NCBI GenBank assembly: GCA_017559525.1
Contig: JAFYRI010000007.1
Location: 1-64,000 of the forward strand
Length of the DNA: 64,000 nucleotides
Direction of reading: 5' to 3'
Source of the DNA: Alphaproteobacteria bacterium
GTDB taxonomy: Bacteria > Pseudomonadota > Alphaproteobacteria > CAAHEQ01 > UBA3637
The notes beneath the pieces are model-generated. The model was given only the letters and a program-made list of their open reading frames with translations. It did not search any database and had not been told where the DNA came from. Shown here piece by piece: positions 8,686 to 17,644 of this stretch. How positions within the stretch are numbered: the stretch's first letter is position 1; every line of letters starts with the position of its first letter. The position numbers were made by a program, and so were the translations under genes.

Positions 8686-8714
8686 TTGCAATTTTATTTT
8701 TTTTAGTGTATAAA
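8686..8714 (+). promoter_or_regulatory. Promoter of rpmE
   Basis: TTGCAA (8686-8691), 17 bp, TATAAA (8709-8714), giving a leader of roughly 35 nt before the rpmE ATG. Confidence 0.7.
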
Positions 8715-8756
8715 AGGCGAACAAGTTTAAAAATTTAGAAGAAAAGGAACTGAAAA

Positions 8757-8984
8757 ATGAAAAAAGGCATTCATCCAGATTATCATGAAATCACTGTTGT
8801 TATGACAGATGGTACGGAATATAAAACAAGATCCACATATGGAAAAGCTGGAGATACAGTACGTTTAGACATTGATTCTTTATCTCACCCAGCTTGGACA
8901 GGCGTTCAACGTTTGTTGGATACTGGTGGTCAGTTGGCTAAATTTAATAAGAAATTTGCAGCATTTAAAAAGCCAGCAGCTTAA
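8757..8984 (+). CDS. rpmE: 50S ribosomal protein L31
   Basis: A 75-residue L31. The start [11 protein letters not shown] and the later S-H-P-A-W-T-G with L-L-D-T-G-G are diagnostic. The four zinc-binding Cys of the classical form are absent, so this is the zinc-independent type, which is usual in alphaproteobacteria as I recall. It has its own promoter and a strong terminator, so it is monocistronic. Confidence 0.93.
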   Translation: MKKGIHPDYHEITVVMTDGTEYKTRSTYGKAGDTVRLDIDSLSHPAWTGVQRLLDTGGQLAKFNKKFAAFKKPAA

Positions 8985-9010
8985 TGTTTTATTTTTTTAT
9001 AGTTTTCTTT

Positions 9011-9039
9011 AGCCTCTCACTATAGAGAGGCTTTTTTTT
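9011..9039 (+). terminator. rpmE terminator
   Basis: Perfect 8-bp stem AGCCTCTC/GAGAGGCT (9011-9018, 9025-9032), loop ACTATA, followed by a T8 tract. Confidence 0.9.
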
Positions 9040-9110
9040 GTATTTAAAAAATAGTAATAAATTATTTTTTTTATATATTTCTATCTCTGTTTGCGTTTTT
9101 GTAAAATATC

Positions 9111-9139
9111 TTGACAAAAACAAGATGTTGTGATATGCT
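9111..9139 (+). promoter_or_regulatory. Promoter that fixes the start of the ankyrin gene
   Basis: TTGACA (9111-9116), 17 bp, TATGCT (9134-9139). Transcription would begin near 9146, so an in-frame upstream ATG at 9130 is inside the promoter and cannot be the start. Confidence 0.75.
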
Positions 9140-9174
9140 CTTTATATATTGTTTTTAAAAAGGTTAAAAAAAAT

Positions 9175-9798
9175 ATGGAAAAATCTTTAGTTCATACAAT
9201 TCGAAAGGGCGATTTGCTTAAAGTGAAAGAGCTTTTGTCTTTAGGGGAGGATGTTAATCAATTTGATGAACGAGGTTGGTCTCCTTTGATGCATGCTATT
9301 TTTATTGGAAATCCACAAATTGTAAAATTGCTATTGAATGCAGGAGCGAATAAACATACTAAAAATAAGCATGGTCGAACACTTTTGACGCAGGCCGCAC
9401 GTTTTGGTCATGCAGATGTGGTAAAGGTTTTGTTGGATTGGGGATTGGATAAAGAAAAACGAGATAAATCGGGTCAAACTCCTTTTATTTATGCTACTAG
9501 AAAAGGTCATATAGATGTTATGAATGTTTTGTTAAAATCTGGAGTGGATATTAATGGAACTGATAAACATGGTCGTACGCCATTAATTCATGCGGTTAAT
9601 TTGTTGGAGTACGATTCGGTGGCCTTTTTGGTATCACATGGAGCTAATCGTTTGATTCAAGATAAATTTATGCATACAGCATATGATTATGCCAAAAAAT
9701 GGGGGGATAAGTGTATGATGCGAATGGTTGCTATTCCTCAAAAGGTTTTGGAATATAATACTTTTCCTCTTATGCCAAAGCACGAAAATACATTATAA
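9175..9798 (+). CDS. Ankyrin-repeat protein
   Basis: A 207-residue protein made almost wholly of ankyrin repeats of about 33 residues: D-E-R-G-W-S-P-L-M-H-A, N-K-H-G-R-T-L-L-T-Q-A-A, D-K-S-G-Q-T-P-F-I-Y-A and D-K-H-G-R-T-P-L-I-H-A can be seen in register, each followed by a V-x-x-L-L-x-x-G helix. No signal peptide or membrane segment is visible, so it is probably cytoplasmic or exported by another route. The start at 9175 (M-E-K-S-L) is chosen because the longer frame begins inside the promoter. Ankyrin proteins bind other proteins; the partner is unknown. It ends four bases from the convergent gene at 9803. Confidence 0.85.
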   Translation: MEKSLVHTIRKGDLLKVKELLSLGEDVNQFDERGWSPLMHAIFIGNPQIVKLLLNAGANKHTKNKHGRTLLTQAARFGHADVVKVLLDWGLDKEKRDKSGQTPFIYATRKGHIDVMNVLLKSGVDINGTDKHGRTPLIHAVNLLEYDSVAFLVSHGANRLIQDKFMHTAYDYAKKWGDKCMMRMVAIPQKVLEYNTFPLMPKHENTL

Positions 9799-9802
9799 TT
9801 TC

Positions 9803-12181
9803 TCATTTTTCAAAAGAATGTGTTTCTGTTATGGGTGGCTCGGTTACCTCTGAATTTGATTGAGTTTGTTCTTGTTCATATGAATAAGATTCGGTTGAGG
9901 GTAGATTTGTGGTTACTAACGAGGGTGTTGGCAAATAACATGAACCATTTGAGCAATATCCTTTTCCATCAGAACATGGCGTTCCGTCTGTTACATTAGA
10001 AGCTATCCAACCATTTTCGCAAATGTAACATTCTGTACTTGATATACATTCATATCCCTGTGAAACGGACTGTGTTGGATCATAACATAATGCCCAATTA
10101 CTAGCAACTGCTTTACCGTTTTTATATAAATTTCCGTATGATGAAGAATATGCTGAGCTACCGATTTCTGTTCCTGTCCAAAAACCATATGATTGTGTCC
10201 AAGCAGATTTTAAAGCTGTATGTAATGCCGAATTATTAGCTTCAAAGACTTCTTTGGGAACTAAAGACATAGTCGTATCTTTTTGATTGCCTAATCCGAT
10301 ACAAATATTTTTTGCATCCCACCAAGATACAACAGAATTGCCCATTAAATAGTATGTTCTTCCTCGTACATTTGCAGTTCTATGGATGGCAAGCATAGGA
10401 GCACATGAAACAGGGGTTGCTTGATAATTACTTTCATTTTTATCATAACAATATAATCCCTTTTCACAATCATCGCTAGTTGTGCATATTGTATCACAGG
10501 TTCCTGTTTTTCCACATACGCCTTTTGTTCCAGATTGTGTAATACATTCTGTTTCTGGGAGAGCTACTTTAATCCAACCATTTTCGCATATGGAGCAGGC
10601 TGTATCTTCTGTACATTCAGTTCCTGCTTGTGGTGTTTCATTTGGGATATGACACAGAACTCCCCTATTAGCCGTGCGTTGAATGCCTCCTGTGCTTGAA
10701 TTACCTAGTGTAGGTGTGTATGCATAACCTGGATACATTTCAGTTTTTGCCCAAACAGTGTCAAAACCAATGGCATTTCTTAACGCTTTAGATAACGTAG
10801 CATTGTTAGCGTTAAAATCATCATTTGGGATTAAAGAAACGTGATTTCCAATTTGTTTTCCAACTGCAATACAGATATTATTGGCATCCCACCAATTCGC
10901 ATCGTCGGCAAAATAATAAGTTTTACCACGAACGGTATATGACGTGATATTTGGCAAGGGGGCACAATTTTCCGGATGGGGTGTATATCTGCTTTCATTG
11001 GTGTCATAACAATAGGATCCTGTTTCGCAATCTTCACTGGTTGTACAATGTAAGACACATTGGCCGTTTCCATCACAGCGACCTGAGGTTCCGGTTTCTG
11101 TTAAGCATTCTGTCCCGATAGGAGAGGTGGTATCAATCCACCCGTTATTACATAGATAACAGTCTGTATTTTGTATGCATTCTGTTCCTTGGGTATGAGT
11201 ATTTTCTGAAGTGCCACATAATATTTGATTTGAGGTATTTTTTACATGTGTTCCCATATTATTGTGTTCTAGCCACATGTAATAAACACTGTTTTTATCA
11301 TGTTCAGTTAATGTCCATACAATTGTACCACTGCCACCAATATTTTTTAGCTCTTGAGCAATGGCAGAGTTATTTTTTGTAAAATCATGTAAACTTAATA
11401 ATGTCATATTTGTGTTTTTTATTTTGCTATATGCTAAACAGATATTATTGGCATCCCACCATGATACCTCTGTATCTGACAAATAATAGTTTTGTCCCCG
11501 AGCTTGATATTCAGTCATGCTTGGTAAATCTTGGCATTGGTAGGGGGTCGCATTAATGTCACTTTCATTTGTATCGCCACAATATTGTCCCTCTGAACAG
11601 TCATTGTTAGAGTTACAGTGACCAACTTCACATATATCATTAATACAAATACCCTTATATCCATCTTTTGTCATGCAAGATGTGTTTTCGGGAAGGGGAA
11701 TGCATTTGCCTGCTTCGCAAATTTCGCAGGCATTACACAAACGTTGGCATCGTTGTTCCAACAATATATCAAAATCTTCTCCACTAAAATCAAACGCTAA
11801 TGTATTTTGTTCAACATCACAATTTCCCGTAATTGTTGCTAAATTTTGGATTCTATCTTTTACTAAATTACACAGACGTTCATTAAGCTTAGAAACTAAA
11901 ATGACTGGCTCTGCTTCATTAGGTAAGGTGATATCGTATCCCAAAGCTTGATCGTCAAAACGTGTTAAATGAAAACCATTAGATCGATTGTCTATTTGTT
12001 TTTTAAGCTCTGCACCACGCATTAGTATTTCGGTAGACAGAGTGTTAGATCGATGTCTATCCATTGTATAGTTATATCCTGATAGTCCGCCAAAGGATAA
12101 AATGCCAATTAGGATCAAAATCCCAATCATTTCTGTCATAGTTCGACCTTGTTGTGTCTTTTTATCTAAATACTTATACAT
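9803..12181 (-). CDS. Pilin-headed protein with three Cys-rich WWDA lectin-like cassettes
   Basis: A 792-residue exported protein. Residues 8-40 form a prepilin-like leader and helix: Q-Q-G-R-T-M-T-E-M-I-G then I-G-I-L-S-F-G-G-L-S-G-Y. A globular part to about 140 and a Cys cluster (145-185) follow. Three tandem cassettes of roughly 185 residues then start near 188, 379 and 566. Each has a C-x5-C-x4-Y-C-x-D-x-N-E-S unit, a R-G-x-x-Y-Y strand, a W-W-D-A-x-N-I-C helix (about 241, 430 and 620), a W-x-x-T-E strand, an L-C turn and a C-x2-C-x-N-G-W-I unit. A Ser/Thr/Glu-rich tail closes it. The WWDA part resembles a C-type-lectin-like fold by pattern only. It is probably surface-anchored by the pilin helix. 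AAAGGA lies 6 nt before the ATG. Confidence 0.75.
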   Translation of the reverse strand: MYKYLDKKTQQGRTMTEMIGILILIGILSFGGLSGYNYTMDRHRSNTLSTEILMRGAELKKQIDNRSNGFHLTRFDDQALGYDITLPNEAEPVILVSKLNERLCNLVKDRIQNLATITGNCDVEQNTLAFDFSGEDFDILLEQRCQRLCNACEICEAGKCIPLPENTSCMTKDGYKGICINDICEVGHCNSNNDCSEGQYCGDTNESDINATPYQCQDLPSMTEYQARGQNYYLSDTEVSWWDANNICLAYSKIKNTNMTLLSLHDFTKNNSAIAQELKNIGGSGTIVWTLTEHDKNSVYYMWLEHNNMGTHVKNTSNQILCGTSENTHTQGTECIQNTDCYLCNNGWIDTTSPIGTECLTETGTSGRCDGNGQCVLHCTTSEDCETGSYCYDTNESRYTPHPENCAPLPNITSYTVRGKTYYFADDANWWDANNICIAVGKQIGNHVSLIPNDDFNANNATLSKALRNAIGFDTVWAKTEMYPGYAYTPTLGNSSTGGIQRTANRGVLCHIPNETPQAGTECTEDTACSICENGWIKVALPETECITQSGTKGVCGKTGTCDTICTTSDDCEKGLYCYDKNESNYQATPVSCAPMLAIHRTANVRGRTYYLMGNSVVSWWDAKNICIGLGNQKDTTMSLVPKEVFEANNSALHTALKSAWTQSYGFWTGTEIGSSAYSSSYGNLYKNGKAVASNWALCYDPTQSVSQGYECISSTECYICENGWIASNVTDGTPCSDGKGYCSNGSCYLPTPSLVTTNLPSTESYSYEQEQTQSNSEVTEPPITETHSFEK

Positions 12182-12253
12182 GATAATCCTTTTTTATATA
12201 AAACATAAAGATTATATATCATACCTATTTTTGAATGTAAATAATATTTTTAT

Positions 12254-12280
12254 AAAAAACACCGGCCATTTAAACCGGTG
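12254..12280 (-). terminator. recJ terminator
   Basis: Stem CACCGG/CCGGTG (12260-12265, 12275-12280) running into T6 on the minus strand. It overlaps the last recJ codons. Confidence 0.8.
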
Positions 12281-14030
12281 AAATATCATGAATTTGGATT
12301 TGCATTTTAGTTTTACCACGCCATGTTTCTTGTTTTAAATAGCCAGCGACATGATAGTATTTATGTTTTGTATTTAACAATGTATCTCCTAAACTAGAAC
12401 CTTCTGATCGAAAGGCTATTCCAGATAAATATTTGCCTCCTCGTCCACTTAATGTACAGGCAATATGACCATTTTTGAGTAAAATAGGTCTAGAAATCAT
12501 AACGTTTTTAACCACGAATCTAGGTTCGGGATTGGCTTCACCAAATGGAGCAAGTAATGAAATTTGCTCTGTTAAATCAGGCGTAACGCCACCAATATCA
12601 ACAACACCATCTATTTCTAAAATTTGGTTGTCTGTCCCAATTTGTTCTCGAGTGATGTTTTCTTTTAGATAATTATAAAAGTCTGCTAATTTTTCGCGAT
12701 GCAGAGAAAAACCTGCGGCCATTGGATGTCCTCCACCGCGGCTTAAAATTTTCTTTTCAATAGCATTCATAACTAGTGTTCCTAAATCAACACCTTGAAC
12801 AGAACGACTGGATCCTTTAACTTCATCACCTTCAATGCTTAAAGCAAATACCGGTAAATTATATTTGTCTTTTAATCGACCTGCAACAATACCAACCACA
12901 CCTTGATGCCAATCTTCTCCCTGTACAACAATGAAAGGATCATCGGACATGCGATGTTCTACTTGTTCTGTTGCTGCATGCAAAACAGCTGCCTCAATAT
13001 CACGACGCGTCATGTTTAAATCTTCTAAGATTTGAGCTAATGCAGCTGCTTCAACTTCGTCATCTGTGGACAATAATCTCATACCAATATCGGATTTGCC
13101 TACGCGTCCACATGCATTAATTCGGGGGCCAAAAACGTATCCTAAGTGATATGCCGAAGGTGCTTCTTCTAAGCCAACTAATTGTGCAAGGGCAGTAATG
13201 CCTTTGTTTTGTCCTAAGCGCATTTGGTTAAGACCAGATTTTACAAACAACCGATTAACACCGCTAAGTTTAACAACGTCGCAAACTGTTCCAAAGGCAA
13301 CCAAATCTAAATAGCGCATTAAGTTTGGTTCTGTTTTATCTTTATAAAAGCCAAGACTGCGTAAAATATTATTTAATGCTACTACAAATAAAAAGACAAC
13401 ACCAACAGCAGCCATATACCGGCAAGGATGATCAAGGGGTTCGTCTAATCTTTTGGGATTGACGACAGCATAGGCATTTGGTAATGTTTTTTCGGGATCA
13501 TGATGGTCTAATACGATAATATCTAACCCACAAATTCTGGTACCGTATTCTAATGGATCAAATGCGGTCATGCCGCAATCTAATGTTGCAATTAATTTAC
13601 ATCCCGCTTTTGCAAATTCTTTCATTTTACCAATATTGGGACCATATCCGTCTTCACGATCTGGAATAAAACACAAAGGTTTTATTCCACACCCAATTAA
13701 AAACATTCTAAGCAAAGCAGTGGAAGTTGCGCCGTCTACATCATAATCTCCCATTAAACCAATAGGTTCGCCTGCTATAACGGATTGCGCCATGCGACGA
13801 GCTGCTCGCTCCATGTCTTTTAAACTAAAGGGGTTAGGTAAGTGATTTTTTAATGTTGGCCTTAAATAGCCTTCGGCTGTATCTAAATTAATTCCTCTAG
13901 CAGATAACGCTTTTGCAACGACTTCGGACAAACCAAATTTTTGGCTAAGTGCTAACCCCAAACGTTCATTTGATTCCTTAAACTCCCACGTCAATCCGCT
14001 GACGGATTGATTTACTCCTAAAACCGACAT
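12270..14030 (-). CDS. recJ: Single-stranded-DNA exonuclease RecJ
   Basis: A 586-residue 5'-3' single-strand exonuclease of recombination and mismatch repair. The DHH phosphoesterase motifs are clear: G-D-Y-D-V-D-G-A-T-S (motif I), A-T-L-D-C-G-M-T (II), V-L-D-H-H-D-P (III) and, after a helical linker, the DHHA1 motif S-R-G-G-G-H-P-M-A-A-G-F. The C-terminal OB-like domain includes G-E-A-N-P-E-P-R-F. Length is normal. AAAGGA precedes the ATG and a promoter lies at 14060-14088; the divergent glgA promoter is about 35 bp beyond. Confidence 0.93.
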   Translation of the reverse strand: MSVLGVNQSVSGLTWEFKESNERLGLALSQKFGLSEVVAKALSARGINLDTAEGYLRPTLKNHLPNPFSLKDMERAARRMAQSVIAGEPIGLMGDYDVDGATSTALLRMFLIGCGIKPLCFIPDREDGYGPNIGKMKEFAKAGCKLIATLDCGMTAFDPLEYGTRICGLDIIVLDHHDPEKTLPNAYAVVNPKRLDEPLDHPCRYMAAVGVVFLFVVALNNILRSLGFYKDKTEPNLMRYLDLVAFGTVCDVVKLSGVNRLFVKSGLNQMRLGQNKGITALAQLVGLEEAPSAYHLGYVFGPRINACGRVGKSDIGMRLLSTDDEVEAAALAQILEDLNMTRRDIEAAVLHAATEQVEHRMSDDPFIVVQGEDWHQGVVGIVAGRLKDKYNLPVFALSIEGDEVKGSSRSVQGVDLGTLVMNAIEKKILSRGGGHPMAAGFSLHREKLADFYNYLKENITREQIGTDNQILEIDGVVDIGGVTPDLTEQISLLAPFGEANPEPRFVVKNVMISRPILLKNGHIACTLSGRGGKYLSGIAFRSEGSSLGDTLLNTKHKYYHVAGYLKQETWRGKTKMQIQIHDISPV

Positions 14031-14059
14031 ATTTAATCCTTTTTTTCTTATTCAATTTC

Positions 14060-14088
14060 AGGATATCTTGCATTTAAAAAAAAATCAA
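14060..14088 (-). promoter_or_regulatory. Promoter of recJ
   Basis: Minus strand TTGATT (14088-14083), 17 bp, TATCCT (14065-14060). Confidence 0.4.
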
Positions 14089-14121
14089 GCAAAAAAACTT
14101 ACATTTTCCATGGAAAAGTGC

Positions 14122-14150
14122 TTGCAAAGATATTATTTGTCTTTTATACT
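14122..14150 (+). promoter_or_regulatory. Promoter of glgA-ddh
   Basis: TTGCAA (14122-14127), 17 bp, TATACT (14145-14150), 23 bp before the glgA ATG. Confidence 0.7.
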
Positions 14151-14173
14151 GGAAAAAACTGAAAGGAAAAATC

Positions 14174-15637
14174 ATGTATACACCCAATGTTTTGTTTGTA
14201 GCCAGTGAAATGACACCCTTTATTAAAACCGGCGGTTTGGGAGATGTTGTGGGGGCGTTGCCAAAGTCTTTGGCTAAAAATGGTGTGGTTGTGAAGGTGG
14301 TTATTCCTCTGTATAGTGAAATTAATTATGAAAAGTTTGGGTTGAAAAAAATTATGGATGGCAATTGTGTTCAAATGGGCAATTGCCAAGAATTTTTTTC
14401 AGTTCATCACTCTGGCTTTATTCCGGGAATTGATGTTTATTTTGTTGAATTTAATAAATACTTTAATCGTCCTTGGGTGTATGGAGATCGTTGGAGTGGC
14501 CAAGCTTATGAGGATAATCCATATCGTTATGCCTTCTTTAGTCGGGCGGCGCTTCAAATAGCTAAAGATTTGAATTTTCGTCCAGATGTTGTTCATGTAC
14601 ATGATTGGCAAACGGCTCTTATCCCATATTATTTAAAAAATGATAACGATCCGTTTTTTGCGCATACAAAAAGTTTGTTAACGCTTCATAACTTACCGTA
14701 TCAAGGACGTTTTTCTCAAGATATTATGGGGTATGGCAAAATTGATTGGAAAGATTTTCATCCTGGCGCCTTTGAAGATTATGGCTTTGTGAATTTCTTA
14801 AAAGGAGGGATTCGCTTTGCGGATAAGCTTAATACCGTTTCTCCAGGGTATGCAAAAGAAATTTTGACGACAGAATATGGTGCAGGTTTGGATTTCTTGC
14901 TTAGAGAACGTCAAAAAGATTTATCTGGTATTTTAAATGGTATTGATACGCAATTTTGGAATCCACAAAATGATGAAATTATTTCCAAACAGTATTCGTT
15001 TGAAACATTCCGTGAAGGTAAAATAAAAAATAAACAAGCCTTAGTTGATAAAATGGGACTTGGTAGTGTAGATAAGCCAATTTTTGGTATGTCTGTGCGT
15101 TGGGCAGAACAAAAGGGAATTAAAATGGTGGCTGCAGCCATCGAGCCAATTTTAAAAACAATGCAAGCACAGTTTGTTTTGATGGGAGATGGTGATAGTT
15201 GGGCGCAGGATTACTTTTCATCATTGCCGAAAAAATATCCTGGGCAAATTGCTGTTAAGGTTGGTTTTAACCCAGAAATGGAGCATTGGATTGATGCTGG
15301 AAGTGATTTTTCATTGGTGCCATCGTTGTATGAACCGTGTGGTTTGAAACAAATGGTTAGTCAAACATATGGTGCTTTGCCGATTGCGCGTTCAACGGGG
15401 GGATTAGAAGATACAGTATTTAACTATAATGAATATTATGGTGTTGGTACGGGATTTAAGTTTTGGGAGGCATCGCCCGAGGCATTTTATAATACAATAG
15501 GGTGGGCGAATGCTACTTATTTTGATAGACCTCATCATATCGATTCAATGAGAAAATTGGCTATGCGTCAAAATTATTCATGGTCAAAATCTAGTCAGGA
15601 TTATAAAAGTTTATATAAGAAAATGTCAGGAGTATAA
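14174..15637 (+). CDS. glgA: Glycogen synthase (ADP-glucose type)
   Basis: A 487-residue GT5 glycosyltransferase that extends alpha-1,4-glucan from ADP-glucose. The N-terminal K-T-G-G-L-G-D-V-V-G-A-L-P-K binds the nucleotide sugar; H-V-H-D-W-Q-T and T-L-H-N-L-P-Y-Q-G are conserved in the first domain; the second domain has the acidic L-Y-E-P-C-G-L-K-Q and S-T-G-G-L-E-D-T. Two bases separate its stop from ddh. The other glycogen genes (glgB, glgC, glgP) are not in the window. AAAGGA precedes the ATG. Confidence 0.93.
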   Translation: MYTPNVLFVASEMTPFIKTGGLGDVVGALPKSLAKNGVVVKVVIPLYSEINYEKFGLKKIMDGNCVQMGNCQEFFSVHHSGFIPGIDVYFVEFNKYFNRPWVYGDRWSGQAYEDNPYRYAFFSRAALQIAKDLNFRPDVVHVHDWQTALIPYYLKNDNDPFFAHTKSLLTLHNLPYQGRFSQDIMGYGKIDWKDFHPGAFEDYGFVNFLKGGIRFADKLNTVSPGYAKEILTTEYGAGLDFLLRERQKDLSGILNGIDTQFWNPQNDEIISKQYSFETFREGKIKNKQALVDKMGLGSVDKPIFGMSVRWAEQKGIKMVAAAIEPILKTMQAQFVLMGDGDSWAQDYFSSLPKKYPGQIAVKVGFNPEMEHWIDAGSDFSLVPSLYEPCGLKQMVSQTYGALPIARSTGGLEDTVFNYNEYYGVGTGFKFWEASPEAFYNTIGWANATYFDRPHHIDSMRKLAMRQNYSWSKSSQDYKSLYKKMSGV

Positions 15638-15639
15638 TT

Positions 15640-16548
15640 ATGCAAAAAATTTCAGTAGCTATTGTTGGTTGGGGTAATGTTGGTCGTGGGTGTAAACGTG
15701 CGATTGAAGAATGTTCAGATATGGTTTTGGCGGGTGTTGTCCGTCGTCCATCTACTGTAAAAAATGAAGATGAAGCTCTTCAAAATACACGTGTTGTATC
15801 TGATGTTAGAAAACTGAAAGACGTTGATGTGGCATTACTTTGTGTGCCGTCTCGAGAAGTTCCTGAATATGTTCGTCAATATCAAGAGTTGGGAATTTGT
15901 ACAGTTGACAGTTATGATGAACACGATAAAATTTTAACAGTTCGTCGCGAAAGTGATATTGAGGCTAAAATCAAAAAAGTAGTTAGCATTATCGGTGCTG
16001 GTTGGGATCCTGGTACAGATTCCGCCATTCGTGCTATTATGAAATTGGTATCAATTACCGGTCATACAACAACAACTTTTGGAGGAACAAAAGGTGGTCG
16101 TAGTATGGGGCACACTGTATTTGTGAAAAACATTGCAGGTGTTAAAAATGCAGTTGCTTTAACGATTGCAAATGGTCGTGGCAAGCAAAAACGTAAAATT
16201 TATATGGAGTTGTTGCCAGATGCTGATTTAGCCACAATTGAAAGCACAATTAAAAATGATCCGTATTTTACAAATGATCCTGTAGAAATTGAAGTGGTCA
16301 AAAGCATTGATAAATATAATACATTGCATCATGCTGGTTCTGTGGAACGTACTGGTATGCAAGTGAACCAAAGATATGATGTTGCGGGCATTAATCCAGA
16401 ATTTACAGCTAATATTATGGTATCTTGTGTGCGCGCATGTATGGTAGCAAAAAATAAAGAAGAATATGGTGCTTATACCTTTATTGAACGTCCGTTGACA
16501 GATTATATGGCCGGTTCAACATTGGAAGAAAAGCTAGAGGGATATTAG
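15640..16548 (+). CDS. ddh: meso-Diaminopimelate dehydrogenase
   Basis: A 302-residue NADPH enzyme making meso-diaminopimelate directly from tetrahydrodipicolinate and ammonia, bypassing the succinylase or acetylase branches. The Rossmann motif G-W-G-N-V-G-R-G lies at 10-17. C-V-P-S-R-E-V-P, the D-S-Y-D-E-H segment, G-A-G-W-D-P-G and G-G-T-K-G-G-R-S-M-G-H are family hallmarks of Ddh, and length fits. It supplies DAP for peptidoglycan and lysine. Ddh is patchily distributed among bacteria and, from memory, uncommon in alphaproteobacteria. Coupling to glgA (2-bp gap) has no obvious metabolic reason. Confidence 0.88.
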   Translation: MQKISVAIVGWGNVGRGCKRAIEECSDMVLAGVVRRPSTVKNEDEALQNTRVVSDVRKLKDVDVALLCVPSREVPEYVRQYQELGICTVDSYDEHDKILTVRRESDIEAKIKKVVSIIGAGWDPGTDSAIRAIMKLVSITGHTTTTFGGTKGGRSMGHTVFVKNIAGVKNAVALTIANGRGKQKRKIYMELLPDADLATIESTIKNDPYFTNDPVEIEVVKSIDKYNTLHHAGSVERTGMQVNQRYDVAGINPEFTANIMVSCVRACMVAKNKEEYGAYTFIERPLTDYMAGSTLEEKLEGY

Positions 16549-16552
16549 TTTT

Positions 16553-16581
16553 TTGACAAAATCCTCAAAAAGGTGTATAAT
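16553..16581 (+). promoter_or_regulatory. Consensus promoter of the pilin-like operon
   Basis: TTGACA (16553-16558), exactly 17 bp, TATAAT (16576-16581): a full-consensus vegetative promoter, followed by AAGGAGG before the first gene at 16619. Confidence 0.88.
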
Positions 16582-16618
16582 AAATAGATAACACTTTTTT
16601 GTGTAAGGAGGATATGAA

Positions 16619-17641
16619 ATGCTGTTTTGGTCATTTGTTTTGGCATTTATTTTATCTATACTGTATTATATGACGCCTATATATAATGTTGTTCAGGTGG
16701 AAGGTAAGCCATTGGCCGATTCATTGGTATCTGAATTTGTAACGGCACATCAAGCAGCTAAACGTCTAATGTATAGAGATGAACCAGGCAAAAAGTGTGT
16801 CGAAACGGATGAAGATGGTAATACTCATGATGTCGATTGTATAAAGGATGCTTCTGGAAATATAATTGATGACCAAAATTTAGTTGTTCCAGATACATCA
16901 CAACACATTATTACTTTTGCATATAAACAATCTATCAAGCAATTAGATGAACGATGTATGCATGCACCGAGTGCTACAAATGGTTATTTTCAAACAGATT
17001 GTAATAGAGTTAGTATCAGTGAAACTCCAAAGGATTCTTTGGGGCAATTAGTGGCGATTGATTCTAATAAAATTAGACAAATGTTGCCTGTTAGTAGTGG
17101 TAAAGATATCTCGTCGGTTGTGGCTTGTATTTCAAACAAAGGGACAACAGAAGATCAAATAGAACCTTATTTAACCTTTGATTGTAATGGTGGAAAAAGT
17201 AATGGTATCGGTGATTATGTTGTCACTTATATGCGAGCTCCAGGAAGTGATGAGGATGTGGTTGATACTGAATTGTGGCGCAGTGGTATTTTACGTCGTA
17301 CAAAAGGTTCTCATGAATGTGGCGTTTTGTCTTTGATATCTGATAATCGGGAAAATCGTACGCGTCAAAAGTATGATATAGATGCTGAATATGTTTTGGA
17401 TAATTCTAGACGTTTTACAGTGTCTATACCTAATATGATTACAACAGCATTGAAGCAGCAGTATCAAGACGATCATAATTTTCTAGCAGATATGAATGAT
17501 GGTTATTTATTGTTTTGTATTACACCGATTGATGACATACGTGCATCATTTCAATTTAAATGTAAAAAAGGCTATGGTCGGTACACAATAGATGGAGATA
17601 CTTCGTGCCAGGATGAACGCAAACGAATAAAGGAGGGATAA
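16619..17641 (+). CDS. Exported membrane-anchored protein of unknown function
   Basis: A 340-residue protein I do not recognise. Residues 2-22 are a hydrophobic signal anchor with almost no basic N-terminal region, and the rest is polar and periplasmic or external. Cys pairs are scattered (K-K-C-V-E-T near 60, D-E-R-C-M-H, F-Q-T-D-C-N, V-V-A-C, F-D-C-N, H-E-C-G-V, F-C-I, F-K-C, S-C-Q), suggesting disulfides. AAGGAGG lies before the ATG. It is the first gene of a three-gene unit with a pilin-like gene four bases downstream, so it may be a minor-pilin partner, because the N-terminal helix could pack with that of its neighbour. That is inference. Confidence 0.6.
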   Translation: MLFWSFVLAFILSILYYMTPIYNVVQVEGKPLADSLVSEFVTAHQAAKRLMYRDEPGKKCVETDEDGNTHDVDCIKDASGNIIDDQNLVVPDTSQHIITFAYKQSIKQLDERCMHAPSATNGYFQTDCNRVSISETPKDSLGQLVAIDSNKIRQMLPVSSGKDISSVVACISNKGTTEDQIEPYLTFDCNGGKSNGIGDYVVTYMRAPGSDEDVVDTELWRSGILRRTKGSHECGVLSLISDNRENRTRQKYDIDAEYVLDNSRRFTVSIPNMITTALKQQYQDDHNFLADMNDGYLLFCITPIDDIRASFQFKCKKGYGRYTIDGDTSCQDERKRIKEG

Positions 17642-17644
17642 GTT

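Noticed and set aside
9130-9174. Upstream ATG as the start of the ankyrin gene
   Set aside because: It lies inside the -35/-10 spacer, before the predicted transcription start.
9803-12181. Diversity-generating retroelement target, because of the lectin-like cassettes
   Set aside because: No reverse transcriptase, template repeat or variable-site pattern was seen within the window.
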